Shown piece after piece: positions 59,478 to 64,000 of a DNA stretch of 64,000 nucleotides. The stretch lies in assembly GCA_964417895.1 (NCBI GenBank), contig CAYQJS010000002.1, forward strand, positions 62,001 through 126,000, read 5' to 3'. The DNA comes from CAYQJS01 sp964417895. Its GTDB lineage: Bacteria; Chloroflexota; UBA6077; SHYK01. The stretch's first letter is position 1; every line of letters begins with the position of its first letter. A program made the translations under genes and the position numbers. Under the pieces are notes generated by a model. That model was given only the letters and a program-made list of their open reading frames with translations. It ran no database searches and had not been told where the DNA came from.

Positions 59478-59500
59478 GGCAAGGTTCAGGTACCACCCAC
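59300..59500 (-). pseudogene. N-terminal fragment of a helicase-like protein
   Basis: The minus strand reads LPQHDTVLSGPFWSGPVRVL, then SVRIEAVGLADNQYYDR and stops matching a protein at about 59337. xLxGPFWxxPVRVLxV...IEAVGxxxxxYYD is reminiscent of the beta-barrel that precedes DEAD/SNF2 helicase domains in defence operons (from memory). It is directly downstream of the MNT-HEPN gene on the same strand. Low certainty. Confidence 0.35.
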
Positions 59501-59520
59501 CCAAGCTGGCGCCGAGATTC

Positions 59521-60369
59521 TTAGAGTACCGTTGACTCATCGCTGCGCTCCGACGTGAAGCCGTGCGCTTCCAGGTCCCGCACCACGGACTCGTAGATGA
59601 GGTGGCCGAGACGCGTCGCCTCCGTCGCATCAGCCTTCGTGGGAAGAGCCCAGCCTCCCGGGTAGCGCGCTTTGAACGACCAATCCGACAGCCTCTTGAG
59701 ATTGCGGAACTCCCCCCGGACGCCCCAGCCCCGCGGGATATGCTCGCGGATGGTGTCGAGATCGTGGGTGAACGGGTACTGGACCTGGAGGAACACGAGG
59801 ACGGCCTTCAGGGCCTTCTCGGCCGCCTGCTGTGCGTGATAGCAGGCTGGGTCAGGGCCCACCTGCTGGCTCGCAAGAGCCAGGTCTGCCATCGCCAGGT
59901 CAGTCCGCGGCTGCCTGATCCAGAGGCGGGTCTGCTCCAGACGGTCCTCCTCGGTCACCGGGCCCACCTCCATCGTTACGGGCCGCCCCGCTTGATCGCA
60001 CTTCGGAGCGGCAGCGTCGTCGTACAGAACTCTGCCCTCTCGAAGCGCCGGCCTTAGGACCGTGCCCACGAGATCACTCCGGCGTCTCACTTCTTCGGCG
60101 GTCGAGACGACGAGGTCGTACGGGGCGTCCGATCCGCGAAGCGCTTCGCGGATCTCGTCCCAGACACGTTTCTTATCCTCCGTGTCAGCGACGACGACGA
60201 GGAGGTCCACGTCGCTCCAGCGGTGCGTATCGCCGCGCGCCTGCGAACCGAACACGATGACCTGCAGCGGCCGAACCGCGCCGACGATCCGTTCTGCCAT
60301 CGCGGCGACGGCGTCTGGGATTTGCGTGGCGGCGCCATTCCTCGCCCGGGGAGCGCGTCGCTGGCTCAC
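59521..60369 (-). CDS. MNT nucleotidyltransferase fused to HEPN domain
   Basis: 282 residues. N-terminal minimal nucleotidyltransferase: VIVFGSQARGDTHRWSDVDL (GSxxxGxxxxxSDxDL) and a third Asp in PYDLVV. C-terminal HEPN domain from about residue 150: RTDLAMADLALASQQVGPDP and CYHAQQAAEKALKAVLVFLQ, FTHDLDTIREHIPRGWG. Normally MNT (antitoxin, AMPylating) and HEPN (RNase toxin) are separate genes. Fused forms exist and may self-neutralise. GTG start 60369 after GGAG. Sits in the toxin-antitoxin island. Confidence 0.82.
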   Translation of the reverse strand: MSQRRAPRARNGAATQIPDAVAAMAERIVGAVRPLQVIVFGSQARGDTHRWSDVDLLVVVADTEDKKRVWDEIREALRGSDAPYDLVVSTAEEVRRRSDLVGTVLRPALREGRVLYDDAAAPKCDQAGRPVTMEVGPVTEEDRLEQTRLWIRQPRTDLAMADLALASQQVGPDPACYHAQQAAEKALKAVLVFLQVQYPFTHDLDTIREHIPRGWGVRGEFRNLKRLSDWSFKARYPGGWALPTKADATEATRLGHLIYESVVRDLEAHGFTSERSDESTVL

Positions 60370-60794
60370 CTGACTCCTTCCATCTGCCCGCGCGGGCGCC
60401 TCGATTACCGGCTCGCACGCAGTGCATTCGTGTGGAGTTTACCCGCCGTAATCCCACATTCGACGCTCCGTCGGCTCGACTCCCCTCCCGACCGGATCTT
60501 GAGCAATCAGGAGCTCGCTCGGCGATTCGATGTTCACCATTGACAACGTTTTGTATCCGGCGCGACGCTTTGCCACGCTCCACCGTCTGTGCCATCATGT
60601 CGAGCCGCTCGAACCGTCTGCGCGAGCGCGGGCGGGTTATGCGCCACCGTTATCGGAGGCGCCCGAGTAACGAGCCTCGCCTACAGTGGAGCAAGGGCTC
60701 CGGAGGGAGGGGGGAAGCCTGAGAGCTGCGCCGAGCGCCTCAACCCTCCATTTATGTACACTCTGCGTACGCATCTTCCCCGACGAGGTTCGAG
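60370..60794. other. Spacer in the toxin-antitoxin island
   Basis: About 425 bp without a gene that I can support. It should contain the divergent promoters of the MNT-HEPN and Phd-type genes; TACACT at about 60758 is a possible -10 for the latter. Confidence 0.4.
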
Positions 60795-61055
60795 ATGGCA
60801 GCACCGATAGCCCGCGTAGGTGTCCGCGAGTTCCGGGACGACCTTGCGCAGTACCTGGACTCGCCCGTCCCCCTCGCGATTACTCGTCACGGTCAGACGG
60901 TTGGCTATTACGTGCCCGCGCACATAGGGCCCGATGAGCAAAACATTGTGGACTACCGGGGAGCGGTCGACGCGCTTCGGGCGCTAGTGGAGAGCCACGG
61001 GATCGCAGAAGGCGAGGTCGTGAGTGAGTTCCGAGCCCGTCGCTCCCGGAGATAA
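60795..61055 (+). CDS. Phd/YefM-type antitoxin
   Basis: 86 residues. IARVGVREFRDDLAQYLDSP followed by LAITRHGQTVGYYVPAHIGP is the standard Phd/YefM fold: N-terminal DNA-binding part and a beta hairpin. The C-terminal helix (ALRALVESHGIAEGEVVSEF) binds the toxin. GAGG precedes the ATG. The toxin gene that overlaps its end is truncated. Confidence 0.82.
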   Translation: MAAPIARVGVREFRDDLAQYLDSPVPLAITRHGQTVGYYVPAHIGPDEQNIVDYRGAVDALRALVESHGIAEGEVVSEFRARRSRR

Positions 61056-61137
61056 ATCACTCGTCCTCGACGCGAACATCCTCGTCCGTGCGGTGCTCGG
61101 ACTACAACCGGATCGACGTGACCGAGGTGGAGCATGA
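61024..61137 (+). pseudogene. PIN toxin, truncated after the first strand
   Basis: GTG 61024, inside the antitoxin gene end, opens 37 codons: SLVLDANILVRAVLGLQPDR is an unmistakable PIN N-terminus with the first catalytic Asp, then Arg/Gly residues and a TGA. The remaining 100 or so residues are missing. The downstream sequence belongs to another antitoxin, so a deletion joined two modules. Confidence 0.65.
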
Positions 61138-61355
61138 GCGCTGGAGTCAGACCCATTCGCTCCGAGGCCGACTGCGAAGCTGCTCTGCGGGAGGTCGAAC
61201 GGCTGTGGGGTGCGAGGGCAGGCACGCCCGAAGGCGACCGGCTTGACGTCCTCGCCACACTCATCGACGCCTACGAAGCTGAACACTACCCGATGGACCC
61301 GCCGGACCCGGTCGAAGCCATCAAGTTCCGTATGGAGCAGCAAGGCCCAGAATGA
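61134..61355 (+). pseudogene. HigA2-type antitoxin lacking its HTH domain
   Basis: 73 residues: VRPIRSEADCEAALREVERL, TPEGDRLDVLATLIDAYEAE and HYPMDPPDPVEAIKFRMEQQ match the N-terminal half of HigA-like regulators. The HTH normally follows at once, but here the frame stops after GPE. The ATG overlaps the broken PIN stop (ATGA). Its toxin gene is not upstream. Probably a non-functional relic, though the dimer-forming part could still bind a toxin. Confidence 0.7.
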
Positions 61356-61371
61356 CAATGGCCGGCTCAAG

Positions 61372-62409
61372 CTACGGACTGGCACCGGCGCTACCACGTT
61401 CCTCGGGTTGCTCGCTCAGTGGTCTTCGACTCCGGAACGGCCGCCGAAGCCTTCGCCACGCGTCGACCAGCCCGCCCGGGAGCGCGAGGACGACCAGGAT
61501 GAACAGCGCGCCGAAGATCACCTGGTGGGCCTGAACGAGGTTGACCGCGAGCACCTCGCGGACCAGCGTGAAAAAGGCCGCGCCCAGGATGGGCCCTACC
61601 AGGGTTCCCACCCCTCCGATCAACACCACGAGGAGCGCGTCGAAGGTCCACACCGGGCTGAATGGATGGCTCGGGTAGTAGCCGACCTGGTGGTACGCGA
61701 ACGTTCCCCCCGCCAGGCCGGCGAAGAAGCTGCTGATGAGCAGCGCGGCGAGCTTCGTCCGCAAGGGACTGACCCCCGTCGCCTCCGCCGCCTGCTCGTC
61801 CTCTCGGATGGCGAGCATGCCCAGGCTCAGGCGGGAGCGAAGTACCAGATAGGCGGCCAGAGTGGTTGCGATAGCCAGCCCCAAAGAGAGGTAGTAGCGG
61901 GAGGCCAGGTCGTACGAAGCGATGATCTCGACTGGCAGCGTGGTGATGAGCGGGAACTGATTGCCGATGGTGATGCGCAGCGCCTCCCCCACGGCCAGAG
62001 TGCCGATTGCGAAGTACGCGCCCCGCAATCGAAAGGTGGGTAGGCCGATCACCAGCGCCCCCGCGGCGGCGGCGGAGCCCCCGGCCAGGAAAGCGGCTGG
62101 GAAGGGCACTCCCGCCGCCCAGAGCGTGCGCGTCACCAGCGCGCCGGTGCCGAAAAAGGCAGCATGGCCCAGGTTCACCTGGCCGGCGAAGCCGCCCAAC
62201 ACGTTCCAGCTCTGGCCGAGCGTCACGTACAGTGTCAGGAGGAAGAGAAGGTTGAGCACGTCGGGCCGTTGGGTCACGGAGGGGATGAGGGCTGCTCCGG
62301 CCAGAAGCAGCGCGAGCGAGGCCGGGCGGAGCCAACTGCGCCACGGAGCCGGCAGTCTCATTGACGATTGCCCCTGAGGACCGTTTTCAATGCCATGCTG
62401 AGTTGTCAT
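61372..62409 (-). CDS. livM: Branched-chain amino-acid-type ABC transporter permease (LivM family)
   Basis: 345 residues with about nine to ten transmembrane segments. LGQSWNVLGGFAGQVNLGHA and the cytoplasmic coupling helix MLAIREDEQAAEATGVSPLR are LivM signatures, as is FAGLAGGTFAYHQVGYYPSH. ATG 62361 with an AGGGG upstream is an alternative start. The substrate need not be leucine; this family also takes up amides, urea and aromatic acids. Last gene of the livF-livH-livM set on the minus strand. The binding-protein gene and LivG lie outside the window, if present. Confidence 0.92.
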   Translation of the reverse strand: MTTQHGIENGPQGQSSMRLPAPWRSWLRPASLALLLAGAALIPSVTQRPDVLNLLFLLTLYVTLGQSWNVLGGFAGQVNLGHAAFFGTGALVTRTLWAAGVPFPAAFLAGGSAAAAGALVIGLPTFRLRGAYFAIGTLAVGEALRITIGNQFPLITTLPVEIIASYDLASRYYLSLGLAIATTLAAYLVLRSRLSLGMLAIREDEQAAEATGVSPLRTKLAALLISSFFAGLAGGTFAYHQVGYYPSHPFSPVWTFDALLVVLIGGVGTLVGPILGAAFFTLVREVLAVNLVQAHQVIFGALFILVVLALPGGLVDAWRRLRRPFRSRRPLSEQPEERGSAGASP

Positions 62410-62444
62410 GCCCCGATGTCTCGGGGCGCCACGAACAGATGAAA

Positions 62445-62545
62445 AAACCGCTCATGGTGAGCCTGTCGAACCATCATCAGCCCGATGTGTGCTAGCCCAG
62501 GCCCGCCCTTCGACAGGCTCAGGACGAGCAGTCGTTTCAGAGCAG
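62445..62545. repeat. GTGAGCCTGTCGAA-type repeat between livH and livM
   Basis: GCTCATGGTGAGCCTGTCGA and CCTTCGACAGGCTCAGGACG (inverted) match the interior of the MITE-like element at 3.5 kb. No gene. Confidence 0.6.
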
Positions 62546-62595
62546 AGCACGTCGCCGTAACCCTCAGGGTGAGCCCGGCTTTGGCTTCGAGCGCA

Positions 62596-63474
62596 TCACC
62601 GTGCCCCGAACAGCCCCTGGGGTCTCAGCAAGAGCACGAGTAGGAAGAGCACGAGGCCAACCACCTCCCGATACGACGCGCCGATGGCCAGCACGCTGAG
62701 GGCCTCGATGACGCCGAGCAAGATTCCCGCGCCGAAGACGCCGAAAATGCTGCCGAGCCCCGCCAGCACGACGACGATGAGCGCCTTGATCGTCCACGTG
62801 AGCCCGATGCTGGGCGCGATGGTGAAGCCGATGCTCACCAGCGTGCCCGCTATTCCGGCGAGGGCGCTGCCCAGCGCGAACGTCAGGAGGTAGACACGGC
62901 CCACATTGACGCCGGCCAGCTCGGCCGCCTCCCAATCCTCGGCCGTTGCCCTGATCGACTTCCCGACGTACGTGCGCTGCAGGAAGAGGTGCAGTGCGAC
63001 GATGGCGAGCAGGGCCGCTGCGAGGCCCCCGAGGCGCGTATACGGAAACGCGACGCCGAAGAGCTGAAGCCCGAGACCCGAGTACGCCGTATTGACCCCG
63101 CGCTCGTCCGCCGTCCACAGCTGGATGGCGACATTCTGAAGAATCAGCGCTAGCCCGAAGCCGATCAGGAGCGAGCTATTGATCTTCCTCTCTTCGTCGA
63201 GCCGCACCACGTGCCGGAACAACCCGGCATTGAGGACGAGCCCCAGCGCGAACAGGGCGGGCCCCGCGATGAGCAGGGACACGAAAGGATCGACGCGCCC
63301 GAGCGCGAAAAGCCAGAAGCTGGCATAGCCGCCCAGCATGAGCAGCTCGCCGTGCGCGACGTTGAGCACGCGCATGACGCCGAACACCAGGGCGAGGCCG
63401 ACCGCGGCGATGCCATAGAGCGCCCCGACGAAGACGCCGAAGACCAGGATCTGCAGAATGGGCTCGGCGCTCAT
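62596..63474 (-). CDS. livH: Branched-chain amino-acid-type ABC transporter permease (LivH family)
   Basis: About 292 residues with eight or so transmembrane segments. GVFVGALYGIAAVGLALVFG, VMRVLNVAHGELLMLGGYAS and the coupling region SIRATAEDWEAAELAGVNVG are LivH signatures, with VVLAGLGSIFGVFGAGILLG near the C-terminus. ATG 63474 follows GGCAGGG; GTG 63495 is in frame. Partner of LivM and LivF. Confidence 0.92.
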   Translation of the reverse strand: MSAEPILQILVFGVFVGALYGIAAVGLALVFGVMRVLNVAHGELLMLGGYASFWLFALGRVDPFVSLLIAGPALFALGLVLNAGLFRHVVRLDEERKINSSLLIGFGLALILQNVAIQLWTADERGVNTAYSGLGLQLFGVAFPYTRLGGLAAALLAIVALHLFLQRTYVGKSIRATAEDWEAAELAGVNVGRVYLLTFALGSALAGIAGTLVSIGFTIAPSIGLTWTIKALIVVVLAGLGSIFGVFGAGILLGVIEALSVLAIGASYREVVGLVLFLLVLLLRPQGLFGAR

Positions 63475-63526
63475 GGCCCTGCCGTCACCGTTCACCGTTC
63501 CCAGGGATGCGGCCGCGGACTGTCAT

Positions 63527-63660
63527 TGTTCTGAAATCCCCTCGCCCTCCGGGAGAGAGCCTGCCCGGAGCCTGTCGAAGGGGTTAGGGTGAGGGCGCTC
63601 CCTCCCGGGGCGTTTTTCATCCTTCCGTGGTGTCGACAGACGACATGGACAATTCTGAGC
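63527..63660. repeat. About 100-bp dispersed repeat, copy 2
   Basis: Same order of segments as 44606-44720: CCCCTCGCCCTCCGGGAGAG, GGGTTAGGGTGAGGGCGCTC, then GGACAATTCTGAG. It overlaps the 3' end of the livF gene, which therefore ends inside repeat DNA. Confidence 0.65.
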
Positions 63661-64000
63661 CTCTCGGCGACGAATCCGCTCCTCGCGGGGGCGGATGCTT
63701 CGCTTCTCCTGGGATTGGCGGGCGCTTGCCCAGGTAAGCTTGCTGGACGCGCTCATCGGACAGCAAGTCGGCTGCGGCTCCGTGCAGTGCGATGCGACCG
63801 TTCTCCATGACGTATGCGCGGTTGGCCAGTTCGAGGGCACGTCGCGCGTTCTGCTCCACGAGGAGGACCGTCACACCGCGCCGATTGACTGCCCCCAGCA
63901 CCTGGAAGATGCTCTCGACGACCAGTGGGGCGAGTCCCAGCGAAGGCTCGTCCAGGAGGAGAAGTTCGGGGAGGCCCATCAGTGCCCGGCCGATGGCGAG
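63617..64000 (-). CDS. livF: ABC transporter ATP-binding protein (LivF family), partial
   Basis: The 5' part lies beyond the window. The visible C-terminal 127 residues hold LLLLDEPSLGLAPLVVESIF (Walker B and D-loop), TVLLVEQNARRALELANRAY (H-loop region is Q here, as in LivF) and VMENGRIALHG. Normal LivF proteins end near VQQAYLG. Here a 40-residue tail continues (PPPRGADSSPRGSELSMSS), encoded by intergenic-type repeat. It energises the LivH/LivM permease. Confidence 0.9.
   Translation of the reverse strand, partial: LAIGRALMGLPELLLLDEPSLGLAPLVVESIFQVLGAVNRRGVTVLLVEQNARRALELANRAYVMENGRIALHGAAADLLSDERVQQAYLGKRPPIPGEAKHPPPRGADSSPRGSELSMSSVDTTEG

Overview
The window is a GC-rich bacterial chromosome segment in draft form, with a 10-N scaffold gap at 57064-57073. 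It carries many family-5 solute-binding lipoproteins, Rieske oxygenases, cupins, short-chain dehydrogenases, a benzoate-CoA-ligase-like enzyme and NAD-salvage genes, and its intergenic DNA is unusually rich in repeats. This gene mix resembles uncultured soil or marine Chloroflexota, but I found no marker gene that fixes the taxonomy, so that assignment is an inference.

Layout. 0.1-3.5 kb: NAD salvage (pncB, nicotinamidase) and an MFS transporter. 3.6-8.0 kb (minus): acyl-CoA ligase, aldehyde dehydrogenase, small nucleotidyltransferase-like protein and class II aldolase. 8.3-11.5 kb: small HTH protein, membrane glycosyltransferase-like protein and cysteine desulfurase. 11.6-16.6 kb (minus): solute-binding lipoprotein, bicupin and two SDRs, followed by a degenerate tRNA-Ala. 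About 2.3 kb of this block (cupin 5' end, both SDRs, tRNA-Ala) is directly duplicated at 22.9-25.3 kb. Between the copies lie a hypothetical/PIN gene pair, recombinase remnants and several gene fragments. 25.2-30.2 kb looks like a decayed integrative element in tRNA-Ala(CGC): a 44-bp att repeat is at both ends, an integrase remnant is inside, and two cargo genes are frameshifted. 30.2-31.2 kb: HNH nuclease fused to a HigB-like tail, plus HigA. 31.3-36.6 kb: TPP enzyme, orphan response regulator, and a bicupin-Rieske oxygenase operon. 36.6-38.6 kb: nadA and a NrtR-type regulator. 38.9-45.6 kb: DUF2235 hydrolase, amidohydrolase, NCS2 purine permease, two small conserved proteins and two paralogous cupins. 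45.7-58.4 kb: four more family-5 binding proteins, an NMT1-like binding protein, an FAD monooxygenase, a second Rieske oxygenase and a secreted PPC-domain protein. 58.4-61.4 kb: an island of toxin-antitoxin and defence-gene remnants (VapBC, MNT-HEPN fusion, Phd with a broken PIN gene, truncated HigA, ATPase and helicase fragments). 61.4-64.0 kb: livM, livH and partial livF of a branched-chain amino-acid-type ABC transporter.

How the parts fit. The metabolic genes point to uptake and oxidative breakdown of aromatic or other organic acids: binding proteins, Rieske oxygenases, CoA ligase, SDRs and aldehyde dehydrogenase. An NAD-economy regulon runs alongside: pncB, nadA and nrtR share a candidate GCTCY-N3-RGAGC operator. 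The most unusual feature is pervasive heptameric tandem repeats and other short repeats placed exactly at, or running into, the 3' ends of genes.
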